NCBI GenBank assembly: GCA_030838265.1
Contig: JAUTXA010000293.1
Location: forward strand, 1-5,787
Source of the DNA: Actinomycetota bacterium
GTDB taxonomy: Bacteria > Actinomycetota > Acidimicrobiia > Acidimicrobiales > BP-101
Direction: 5' to 3'
DNA length: 5,787 nt
Part shown: positions 1 to 5,162 of the stretch, in pieces
Layout of the letters: the number at the start of each line of letters is the position of its first letter
How positions within the stretch are numbered: the first letter of the stretch is position 1
Position numbers and translations under genes: made by a program
Notes under the pieces: generated by a model
The model's input: only the letters and a program-made list of their open reading frames with translations
Database searches by the model: none
What the model was told of the DNA's origin: nothing

Positions 1-1
1 C

Positions 2-1837
2 ATCGGACCGCCGACCGTCCTCGGCGACCGTTCGTTCTTCTCAAGGCGTCTGCCCGAGCAGGAGCACCCGCAGTTCTGCGTCACCGAAGCCGACGGCACC
101 GAGCGCGTCCTGATCGACCCCAGCACGTTGTCCGACGACCACACGACGACCCTCGACACCGTCTCACTCTCGAAGGAAGGCGACCGCCTCGCCTACACCC
201 TCAGCGAGGGCGGCAACGAGGAATCCGTCATGAGGGTGATGGACGTCGCCACGGGCGAGGTGATCGACGGCCCCATCGACCGCACCCGTTACGGCACGGC
301 CGCCTTCCTCCCGGGTGGCGAGTCGTACTTCTACGTACGGCGGCTGGCACCCGAGGACGTCCCCGAGGGCGAGGACCTGTTCCACCGGCGGGTCTACCTC
401 CACAAGGTGGGCACCGACCCCGGCGAGGACGAGCTCATCTTCGGCGAGGCCGAAGAGAAGACGGCCTACTTCGGCGTGAGCACCTCGCGCGACGGCCGGT
501 GGCTGGCCGTGTCGGTCTCGCTCGGCACCGCGCCGCGCAACGACCTCTACCTGGCCGACCTCGCGGGCGACCGCCAGCTGAAGCCCGTCCAGAAGGACGT
601 CGACGCCCAGACTTACGGGACCGTGCACACCGACGGCCGGCTCTACATCTTCACCAACCTCGATGCTCCGAAGGGCCGCCTGGTGGTCGCCGATCCGCAG
701 GCGCCGACGTCCGAGCACTGGGTCGACCTCTTGCCCGAGACCGACGACGTCCTCACCGACTACACGCTCACCGATGACGCAGTCGTCGCGGTCCGCCAGC
801 ACGACGTCGTCAGCCAGATCACGGTGCATGACCTGCAGACCGGCGAAGCCAGGACGACCGTCGACCTCCCGGGCTTGGGCAGCGCCAACGTCTCGAGCCG
901 GCCCGAAGGGGGCCACGAGGTCTGGATCGGCTACACCGATGACGTCACTCCCTTCCAGGTCCTGCACTACGACGTGGCCACAGGCCAGACCAAGACGTGG
1001 GCCGAGGCGCCCGGCGCCGTGTCGGCCGAGGGCATCAGCGCGAAGCAGGTGTTCTTCACCTCGAAGGACGGCACCCAGATCCCGATGTTCGTCATCGCCC
1101 GCGACGACATCGAGCTCGACGGCCAGCGGCCCACGATCCTGTACGGATACGGCGGGTTCAACATCGCCATGGAGCCGGGCTACAGCAGCAACGTGCTGGG
1201 GTGGGTCGAGCAGGGCGGCGTCTACGCCATCGCCAACCTGCGAGGCGGCAGCGAGTACGGCGAGGAGTGGCACCGGGCCGGCATGCGGGCCAACAAGCAG
1301 AACGTGTTCGACGACTTCATCGGGGCGGGGGAGTGGCTCGTCGCCAACCGCTACACGTCACCCGACCACCTCGGTATCTCGGGCGGCAGCAACGGCGGCC
1401 TGCTCGTCGGGGCCGCCCTCACCCAGCGCCCCGACCTCTTCCGGTCGGTGGTGTGCAGTGCCCCGCTGCTCGACATGGTCCGCTACGAGCAGTTCAGCAT
1501 CGGCCGCACCTGGAACGACGAGTACGGCACGGCCGACGACCCCGACGAGCTGCAGTGGCTCCTGGGCTACTCGCCGTACCACCACGTCCACGAGGGAACC
1601 GAGTACCCGGCCGTGCTCTTCACGTCGTTCGACTCCGACAGTCGGACCGACCCGTGCCACGCCCGCAAGATGTGCGCCGCGTTGCAGTGGGCCACGACGG
1701 CTGTCGACCGGCCGATCCTCTTCCGCCGGGAGGCCAAGGTCGGCCACGCCGCCCGTTCGATCACCCGCACTATCGACCTCTCGGTCGACACCTTCACCTG
1801 GAACGCGGCCCAGCTCGGCCTCAAGCTCCCCGACTGA
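2..1837 (+). CDS. Prolyl oligopeptidase family serine peptidase (S9A), 5' end cut off by window
   Basis: This is a serine peptidase of the prolyl oligopeptidase family, which cleaves short peptides after proline, normally in the cytosol. The reading frame is open from position 2, and 611 residues are visible. Full S9A enzymes are usually around 680-710 residues, so roughly 70-100 N-terminal residues and the start codon lie outside the window; a signal peptide cannot be judged. In numbering from position 2, the first ~350 residues look like the beta-propeller, which filters substrates by size. The alpha/beta-hydrolase domain follows, with YGYGGFN from residue 381, NLRGGSEYGEEWH, the nucleophile motif GGSNGG (Ser463, codon 1388-1390), the acid in DSDSR (Asp546, codon 1637-1639) and His582 in VGHAARS (codon 1745-1747). 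The triad is therefore complete. The segment DSRTDPCHARKM matches a bacterial subfamily rather than the DHDDRV form of animal enzymes. A TTG at 128 is in frame but is not the true start, because conserved family sequence continues upstream of it. The gene converges on the hydrolase gene at 1912. Family assignment is secure; the natural substrate is unknown. Confidence 0.95.
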   Translation: MGPPTVLGDRSFFSRRLPEQEHPQFCVTEADGTERVLIDPSTLSDDHTTTLDTVSLSKEGDRLAYTLSEGGNEESVMRVMDVATGEVIDGPIDRTRYGTAAFLPGGESYFYVRRLAPEDVPEGEDLFHRRVYLHKVGTDPGEDELIFGEAEEKTAYFGVSTSRDGRWLAVSVSLGTAPRNDLYLADLAGDRQLKPVQKDVDAQTYGTVHTDGRLYIFTNLDAPKGRLVVADPQAPTSEHWVDLLPETDDVLTDYTLTDDAVVAVRQHDVVSQITVHDLQTGEARTTVDLPGLGSANVSSRPEGGHEVWIGYTDDVTPFQVLHYDVATGQTKTWAEAPGAVSAEGISAKQVFFTSKDGTQIPMFVIARDDIELDGQRPTILYGYGGFNIAMEPGYSSNVLGWVEQGGVYAIANLRGGSEYGEEWHRAGMRANKQNVFDDFIGAGEWLVANRYTSPDHLGISGGSNGGLLVGAALTQRPDLFRSVVCSAPLLDMVRYEQFSIGRTWNDEYGTADDPDELQWLLGYSPYHHVHEGTEYPAVLFTSFDSDSRTDPCHARKMCAALQWATTAVDRPILFRREAKVGHAARSITRTIDLSVDTFTWNAAQLGLKLPD

Positions 1838-1854
1838 CAGGCCTCTCCAACCGG

Positions 1855-1900
1855 TCTGGCACCAGAATTGGTCGCTCTGACGGCCAGATCTGGTGCCAGA
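1855..1900. terminator. Strong hairpin between convergent genes, likely bidirectional terminator
   Basis: TCTGGCACCAGA (1855-1866) and TCTGGTGCCAGA (1889-1900) are exact reverse complements, giving a 12-bp stem. After a 2x2 internal mismatch, a second stem of 6 bp forms between 1869-1874 and 1881-1886 with one G-U pair, closing a hexaloop CTCTGA. The structure begins 17 nt after the peptidase stop and ends 11 nt before the stop of the opposing hydrolase gene, so it can serve both. Neither side has a T-tract, which argues against a classical intrinsic terminator but fits the tract-less hairpins often proposed in actinobacteria. The terminator role is inferred from position and structure. Confidence 0.7.
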
Positions 1901-1911
1901 AGCACGGAGAG

Positions 1912-2595
1912 CTAGGGGGACTGGAGCTCGAGCAGGAACGGGTTGGTGCGGCGCTCGTGGCCGATGGTGGTGGTGCCGCCGTGGCCGGGCAGGACGTTGA
2001 CGGCGTCATCCATGGGCAGGATCTTCGACTCCATCGACGCCATGAGCGCCTCGTAGGAACCGCCGGGCATGTCGGTCCGCCCGATCGAGCCGGCAAAGAG
2101 GTGGTCACCGGAGAAGAGCACCGGCGCCGACCCTTCGACCTCGAGCAGGAAGCAAACCGAGCCTCGGGTGTGGCCCGGCGTGTGGATGGCAGTGAAGGTC
2201 ATCCCCGCCCCCGACACCCGCTGCCCATCGTCGAGGCCGTAGATGGCCTCCGGGGGCGTGAGGTCGAGGCCCATGGCGGTGAGGTGGCTGCCGAACACAC
2301 CGCTCGTGCCCACCGGGTCGAGCAGCATGTGACGGTCGTCGTCGTGAATGTGGACGGGCACCTCGTGCCCGGGCGGCTGGGCCGCCACCACGGTGCTCAC
2401 CCCGCCCACGTGGTCGACGTGACCGTGGGTGGTCAGCAGGGCGACCAGGCGCATGCCGTGGTGCTCGAGGCGGCCGATGATGGCGGCGGGGTCGGGCGGG
2501 GCGTCGATGAGCACGCATTCGCCACCTGGACCGGTGGCCGACACGATCCAGGCGTTGGTCTCGGCCAGCCACAGAGGAAGCCCCTCGATGAGCAC
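1912..2595 (-). CDS. MBL-fold metallo-hydrolase, glyoxalase II-like
   Basis: This 227-residue protein belongs to the metallo-beta-lactamase fold, glyoxalase-II-like branch; such enzymes hydrolyse thioesters such as S-lactoylglutathione or analogues with other thiols. It is probably cytosolic, as no signal peptide is seen. The metal ligands are all visible: H57-G-H59-V-D61-H62, H142 in TPGHT, bridging D164 in SGD, and H205 in PGHG. The segment GSIGRTD-PGG-Y (169-181) and the C-terminal IGHERRTNPFL (211-221) are typical of the short YcbL-like type that lacks the long C-terminal helical domain of classical GloB. Most relatives have Thr after the bridging Asp where this one has His165. I chose the GTG at 2595 because it gives the usual N-terminus (LIEGLP..ETNAWIV) and has a -10-like hexamer 7 nt upstream. 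A TTG three codons upstream is possible, and the frame stays open far beyond, but that extension runs over the divergent genes and looks like shadow. The substrate is not determined; the thiol would probably be mycothiol if the host is an actinobacterium (inference). Confidence 0.92.
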   Translation of the reverse strand: MLIEGLPLWLAETNAWIVSATGPGGECVLIDAPPDPAAIIGRLEHHGMRLVALLTTHGHVDHVGGVSTVVAAQPPGHEVPVHIHDDDRHMLLDPVGTSGVFGSHLTAMGLDLTPPEAIYGLDDGQRVSGAGMTFTAIHTPGHTRGSVCFLLEVEGSAPVLFSGDHLFAGSIGRTDMPGGSYEALMASMESKILPMDDAVNVLPGHGGTTTIGHERRTNPFLLELQSP

Positions 2596-2602
2596 GTAGC
2601 CC

Positions 2603-2608
2603 AACCTA
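2603..2608 (-). promoter_or_regulatory. -10-like hexamer for leaderless hydrolase mRNA
   Basis: On the minus strand TAGGTT fits TANNNT and ends 7 nt before the GTG at 2595, so transcription would start at or next to the start codon. The only other candidate signal is the AGG inside this hexamer, 9 nt from the GTG and without a full Shine-Dalgarno match. The -35 region is weak (TTCGGT at 2626-2631). The assignment rests on spacing and on the same pattern at other genes in this window. Confidence 0.5.
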
Positions 2609-2631
2609 GTGGTCCCGCCGTAGGCACCGAA

Positions 2632-2637
2632 TAGACT
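2632..2637 (+). promoter_or_regulatory. -10-like hexamer for the 97-aa protein/pdtaR unit
   Basis: TAGACT fits TANNNT and ends 9 nt before the ATG at 2647. The sequence between them (GCCGCCCCA) is pyrimidine-rich and has no Shine-Dalgarno match, so a leaderless or nearly leaderless message is likely. No good -35 is visible. It lies in the 51-bp divergent gap shared with the hydrolase promoter. The 9-nt spacing is slightly longer than ideal. Confidence 0.45.
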
Positions 2638-2646
2638 GCCGCCCCA

Positions 2647-2940
2647 ATGTCCCGGTTCATCAATCAGCGTCGCTTGACGCGCGTGCACCGCCAGTTGGCG
2701 CAGGCGCGCGACGAGCTCGCCGTCGTCCAGCAGCAGCTGGTGGCGCTGACCGACTATGCCGACGACGCTCGCGTCCGGGCCCTGGTCTCCGACCACCCGC
2801 ACGACACCGTCGTCGGACGCGACGCCACCAAGTCCGCCGAGGCCATGTCCCGCAGCCGGGACGCCCTCATCCATTCCATCGCCCGACTCGAGCGCGAGCA
2901 GGATGACCTCCTCGATCGCCTCGTCGTCGAGCCCCGCTGA
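2647..2940 (+). CDS. Small helical protein of unknown function, paired with ANTAR regulator
   Basis: I do not recognise this 97-residue protein. It has no signal peptide, membrane segment or cysteine. It is strongly charged and reads as two long helices that could form coiled coils: residues ~7-35, rich in Arg/Gln/Leu (RRLTRVHRQLAQARDELAV), and ~60-92, ending in ARLEREQDDLLDRL. The linker between them (36-59, with DDARVRALVSDHP and the Asp/His/Gly-containing DTVVGRD) looks like ordered, possibly conserved sequence. The ATG at 2647 is the first start after a -10-like hexamer and has no Shine-Dalgarno sequence. The gene ends 25 bp before the response regulator on the same strand, so the two are probably one operon. 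Codon use matches its neighbours, with C/G at most third positions, which supports real coding. A role as partner, adaptor or regulator of the PdtaR-like protein is suggested only by this neighbourhood. Confidence 0.8.
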   Translation: MSRFINQRRLTRVHRQLAQARDELAVVQQQLVALTDYADDARVRALVSDHPHDTVVGRDATKSAEAMSRSRDALIHSIARLEREQDDLLDRLVVEPR

Positions 2941-2950
2941 CCCCCAAGCC

Positions 2951-2956
2951 AAGGAG
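2951..2956 (+). promoter_or_regulatory. Ribosome binding site of pdtaR-like gene
   Basis: AAGGAG lies 9 nt before the GTG at 2966 and fixes that codon as the start, rather than in-frame codons further upstream (the frame is open back to 2756). It is the clearest Shine-Dalgarno sequence in the window and belongs to the second gene of its unit. Confidence 0.8.
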
Positions 2957-2965
2957 CGACCCACT

Positions 2966-3547
2966 GTGGCCGTCCGCGTCGTCATCGCTGAAGACGAAGC
3001 CATCATCCGCCTCGATCTGAAGGAGATCCTCGAAGAGGAGGGCTACGAGGTCGTGGGCGAGACCGGCCGCGGCGACGAAGCCGTCGAGCTGGTGAAGGAG
3101 CACGGCCCCGACCTGGCCATCCTCGACATCAAGATGCCGGGTATGGATGGCCTCTCGGCCGCTCGCGAGATCTCAGCCGAGCGGGGCGCCGCCGTCCTCA
3201 TCCTCACCGCCTTCAGCCAGCGCAACCTCATCGAGGAGGCCCGCGACGCCGGGGCCCTGGCCTACCTGGTCAAGCCCTTCCAGAAGAGCGAGCTCATCCC
3301 CGCCATCGAGGTCGCCCTCGGCCGCTACCGCGAGATGAAGGCGCTTGAAGGCGAGGTCAGCAGCCTCGAAGACCAGCTCGAGACCCGCAAGGTGGTCGAC
3401 CGGGCCAAGGGGATGCTCATGGATCGCCACGCCATGGCTGAGGCCGACGCCTTCTCGTTCATCCAGAAGACGGCCATGCGCGAGCGCCTCACCATGAAGG
3501 CAGTGGCGCAGAAGATCATCGACGGCGAGCTCTCGCCGCCCGCATAA
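2966..3547 (+). CDS. pdtaR: PdtaR-like response regulator with RNA-binding ANTAR domain
   Basis: This is a cytosolic two-component response regulator of 193 residues whose output domain binds RNA rather than DNA. The receiver domain spans ~3-120: acidic pocket E9/D10, phosphoacceptor D54 in LDIKMPGMDG, switch T81 in LILTAFS and K103 in VKPF. A helical linker (~121-142, EMKALEGEVSSLEDQLETRK) leads to the ANTAR domain (~135-190), recognised by VVDRAKGMLM (143-152), AFSFIQKTAM (162-171) and the final VAQKIIDGEL. ANTAR proteins act as antiterminators by stabilising paired hexaloop hairpins in nascent mRNA. Domain order and length match M. tuberculosis PdtaR (Rv1626), the partner of the histidine kinase PdtaS. 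No kinase gene lies in this window, so the partner must be encoded elsewhere. Start GTG is set by AAGGAG 9 nt upstream. The gene follows the 97-residue protein by 25 bp and converges on the DtxR-family gene with a 20-bp gap. Family call is secure; orthology with Rv1626 is likely, helped by the nearby polA. Confidence 0.93.
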   Translation: MAVRVVIAEDEAIIRLDLKEILEEEGYEVVGETGRGDEAVELVKEHGPDLAILDIKMPGMDGLSAAREISAERGAAVLILTAFSQRNLIEEARDAGALAYLVKPFQKSELIPAIEVALGRYREMKALEGEVSSLEDQLETRKVVDRAKGMLMDRHAMAEADAFSFIQKTAMRERLTMKAVAQKIIDGELSPPA

Positions 3548-3556
3548 CGCCCGTCC

Positions 3557-3580
3557 CGCCGAGCCCGCTACTGGGCGGCG
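3557..3580. terminator. Weak hairpin at convergent pdtaR/dtxR ends
   Basis: CGCCG (3557-3561) pairs with CGGCG (3576-3580). Inside, after a 2-nt bulge, CCC (3564-3566) pairs with GGG (3573-3575) around a 6-nt loop. It covers the 3' end of the DtxR-family gene and lies just after the pdtaR stop. There is no T-tract and the stem is short, so a terminator role is only suggested by the convergent position. Confidence 0.3.
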
Positions 3581-4236
3581 ACGTAGAGCTGCCGAGCGAT
3601 GGCCGGGCCCAAGGCGATGCTGCCCTCGGCCAGGTCGAGCGTCAGGGTGCCGTCAGGGGCCTTGCTGCGGACGGTGGCCTCGGCGCCGGGGACGAAGTTG
3701 TGCTCGCTCAGGTAGGTGAGCGAGTCGAGGTCGATCTCGACCTGCTCGGTCACCCGCTCGAGGCGCACCTCGTCGCCGGGGACGCACCCGGCCAGCGCCG
3801 ACAGGGGAGTGGGGTCGCCCTCGGTGCCGGGGATCGGGTTGCCATGCGGGCAGGTGGTGGGATGGCCCAGGATCTCGACCAGCCGCTCCTCGACCTCGTC
3901 GGAGATGACGTGCTCCCACCGGCAGGCCTCGAGGTGAGCCTTGTGCCAGGGCAGCCCGATGACGTCGGTGAGAAGGCGCTCGGCCAGCCGGTGCTTGCGG
4001 ACGACGCTCTCGGCCCGAGTGCGGCCCGCGGTGGTGAGCTCGATGTGTCGACCCTTGACCGTGAGCCAACCGTCGGCCTTGAGGCGGCGCACCATCTCCG
4101 ACACCGAAGGCGCCGAGTGACCCACGCGCTCAGCCAGCCGGGCCTGGATGAGGTCGGCCCCCTCCTCTTCGAGCTCGTGGATGGCCTCGAGGTACTCCTC
4201 GAGGGGCGGGTGGAAACCGTGCTCTTCACTCAGCAT
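3568..4236 (-). CDS. DtxR-family metal-dependent transcriptional repressor
   Basis: This 222-residue cytosolic repressor is predicted to bind DNA as a dimer when loaded with Fe(II) or Mn(II). The winged helix covers ~10-75, with recognition helix around SAPSVSEMVRRL (41-52). The metal-binding and dimerisation domain follows (76-138) and is nearly identical to DtxR/IdeR in RKHRLAERLLTD and EACRWEHV-SDEVE. By alignment, ancillary ligands are H82, E86 and H101 (DtxR 79, 83, 98), and primary-site ligands are C105, E108 and H109 (DtxR 102, 105, 106). The residue matching DtxR Met10 is E14, so the primary site is a mixed DtxR/MntR type. After CPHGNPIPG (129-137), an SH3-like FeoA domain spans ~142-222. 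The recognition helix has E47 where DtxR has Gln43. The ATG at 4236 is supported by AGGGGG 7 nt upstream. It starts 11 nt after the ZIP transporter stop on the same strand, so the two are very likely one operon, probably autoregulated through the iron-box-like site upstream of the transporter. Family is certain; Fe versus Mn specificity is open. Confidence 0.95.
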   Translation of the reverse strand: MLSEEHGFHPPLEEYLEAIHELEEEGADLIQARLAERVGHSAPSVSEMVRRLKADGWLTVKGRHIELTTAGRTRAESVVRKHRLAERLLTDVIGLPWHKAHLEACRWEHVISDEVEERLVEILGHPTTCPHGNPIPGTEGDPTPLSALAGCVPGDEVRLERVTEQVEIDLDSLTYLSEHNFVPGAEATVRSKAPDGTLTLDLAEGSIALGPAIARQLYVAAQ

Positions 4237-4243
4237 CTGTCAT

Positions 4244-4249
4244 CCCCCT
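4244..4249 (-). promoter_or_regulatory. Ribosome binding site of DtxR-family gene, overlapping ZIP stop
   Basis: On the minus strand AGGGGG lies 7 nt before the ATG at 4236. Its first two bases are the last two of the TAG stop (4248-4250) of the transporter gene, so ribosomes finishing the transporter would already cover this site. This supports co-transcription and probable translational coupling. Confidence 0.65.
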
Positions 4250-5078
4250 AGAGCCCGGCGCCCACCAGGACGAAGTCAGTGGCGAAGCCGAGGAACAAGC
4301 CCAGCATCAGCCCCCACATGAGCAGCTCCTTGTGCCCGAGCTTGAAGGCCACACCGATGAGCTGCACCACGACGTAGAGGATCGAGCCGCCGGCCAGGGC
4401 GAGGAAGGCCACCGACAACGCCTCATTGGCCACGGCGTGGCCGACCAGGGTGCCGAGGAAGGTGGGCGCTCCACCGATGAGGCCCATCAACCCGAGGAAG
4501 CCCCAGCTGGGCAGCTCGGTGTCGCCGGCCAGCGGGGCCACGATGCCGAACCCCTCGGTGGCGTTGTGCAGCCCGAAGCCGATGATGAGCATGAGGGCCA
4601 GGCTCACCTCACCCTTGGCGGCCGACTGGCCGATGGCCAGGCCCTCGGCGAAGTTGTGCAGGCCGATCCCGACCGCGATCACGAGCGCCAGCCGCCGCGC
4701 CGCCGTCATGGGGACCCAGCCCTGGCGCAGCTCGCCCGCCGTGGCTGCGCCTGGTCCGAAGGGTCGGGCCCGCCGGGCCCGGGCGGCGCTGAAGCGGTCG
4801 TAGTAGACGAGGCCGATCAGCCCGAGGCCGAAGGCCACGGTAAGCAGGCTGGCGAAGCCGGCGAACCGGCCCCAGTGCCCGGCGGTGAGGGCGTCCTCGA
4901 TGGGGCCGATGGCGTGCTCCATCACGTCGATGAGCAAGAAGACGAGGACGCCGACGGCCACCGCGTTGAGGAAGGCCCGGACGCCGGTCCGGACGTTGCG
5001 CATCCGGCCCATGGGGAGGCCCAGGAAGATCGTCAACCCAGCGACGGCTCCGAGCAGGAGCAGGTGGGGGGTCGACAT
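4248..5078 (-). CDS. ZIP-family divalent metal transporter
   Basis: This is a 276-residue inner-membrane protein of the ZIP family, which moves divalent metals (Zn, Fe, Mn) into the cytosol. Eight hydrophobic segments are visible at about 5-22, 34-52, 72-92, 128-146, 157-178, 193-214, 221-243 and 252-272. The transport-site motifs are HNFAEG (141-146, TM4) and HNATEG (171-176, TM5), giving H141, N142, E145, H171, N172 and E175. The loop between TM3 and TM4 (~93-127) is Arg-rich (SAARARRAR) and lacks the His-rich stretch common in ZIP proteins. TM6 reads GGAPTFLG, with no Glu where many ZIPs have one, so the second metal site may be altered or absent. Start ATG at 5078 follows a promoter holding an iron-box-like operator. 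The DtxR-family gene begins 11 nt downstream. Under that control the most likely substrate is Fe(II) or Mn(II) rather than Zn(II), which is inference. A plain annotation as zinc transporter would not be supported. Confidence 0.92.
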   Translation of the reverse strand: MSTPHLLLLGAVAGLTIFLGLPMGRMRNVRTGVRAFLNAVAVGVLVFLLIDVMEHAIGPIEDALTAGHWGRFAGFASLLTVAFGLGLIGLVYYDRFSAARARRARPFGPGAATAGELRQGWVPMTAARRLALVIAVGIGLHNFAEGLAIGQSAAKGEVSLALMLIIGFGLHNATEGFGIVAPLAGDTELPSWGFLGLMGLIGGAPTFLGTLVGHAVANEALSVAFLALAGGSILYVVVQLIGVAFKLGHKELLMWGLMLGLFLGFATDFVLVGAGL

Positions 5079-5081
5079 GGT

Positions 5082-5100
5082 CTAAGTAAGGCTCACCTAA
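5082..5100 (-). promoter_or_regulatory. Iron-box-like DtxR/IdeR operator
   Basis: On the minus strand TTAGGTGAGCCTTACTTAG compares with the DtxR/IdeR consensus TTAGGTTAGGCTAACCTAA as recalled from established work: 14 of 19 positions match, or 15 if the centre is scored as G or C. The left arm TTAGGT is perfect and the right arm is degenerate. The site ends 3 nt before the transporter start codon and covers the predicted -10 and part of the spacer, a position where a bound repressor would block RNA polymerase. The DtxR-family gene is the second gene of the same unit. Confidence 0.75.
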
Positions 5101-5113
5101 CAACCTGAGTCAA
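5085..5113 (-). promoter_or_regulatory. Promoter of ZIP-DtxR operon
   Basis: On the minus strand TTGACT (5108-5113) matches the -35 TTGACA in five of six positions. At 17 bp comes CTTACT (5085-5090), a poor -10; at 18 bp the alternative is TTACTT. Either ends 5-6 nt before the ATG at 5078, which predicts a leaderless transcript. The iron-box-like operator overlaps the -10 and about half of the spacer. Confidence 0.55.
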
Positions 5114-5150
5114 GTCGTACGAACTATCCACGTTCGGTCATTCCCGCCCG

Positions 5151-5156
5151 TAGCAT
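5151..5156 (+). promoter_or_regulatory. -10-like hexamer for leaderless polA mRNA
   Basis: TAGCAT fits TANNNT and ends exactly 6 nt before the GTG at 5163, so transcription would start on the first base of the start codon. The intervening GCGCGG is not a Shine-Dalgarno sequence. No clear -35 is seen. The 84-bp gap to the divergent transporter start also holds the operon promoter and operator described for that gene. Confidence 0.55.
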
Positions 5157-5162
5157 GCGCGG

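Noticed and set aside
164..1273. Long open frame on the minus strand inside the peptidase gene (369 residues).
   Set aside because: It is antisense to a well-supported S9A peptidase and its composition (Val, Gly, Asp, Ala, Arg) is that of a high-GC shadow frame, with no recognisable motif.
1637..1645. Asp-Ser-Arg in the peptidase in place of the Asp-Asp-Arg of animal prolyl oligopeptidases, considered as a damaged active site.
   Set aside because: The catalytic Asp itself is kept, and the surrounding DPxHARKM pattern is usual in a bacterial S9A branch.
1869..1886. Hexaloop hairpin considered as an RNA target of the ANTAR regulator.
   Set aside because: ANTAR targets are two adjacent hexaloop hairpins with A at loop position 1 and G at position 4 ahead of a terminator; this loop is CTCTGA, single, and lies after the coding regions.
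663..2634. Plus-strand open frames of 405 residues (663-1880) and 545 residues (997-2634).
   Set aside because: They are out-of-frame shadows; one is Ser/Thr/Arg-rich nonsense, the other is Arg-rich and runs across the hairpin and antisense through the hydrolase gene.
2596..3006. N-terminal extension of the MBL hydrolase to 364 residues.
   Set aside because: The extra 137 residues overlap the divergent small gene and the pdtaR start, have no family match I recognise, and the fold begins normally at the GTG at 2595.
4332..5108. Plus-strand frame of 258 residues opposite the ZIP gene.
   Set aside because: It is a Glu/Gly/Gln/Ala-rich shadow of a clear membrane-protein gene.
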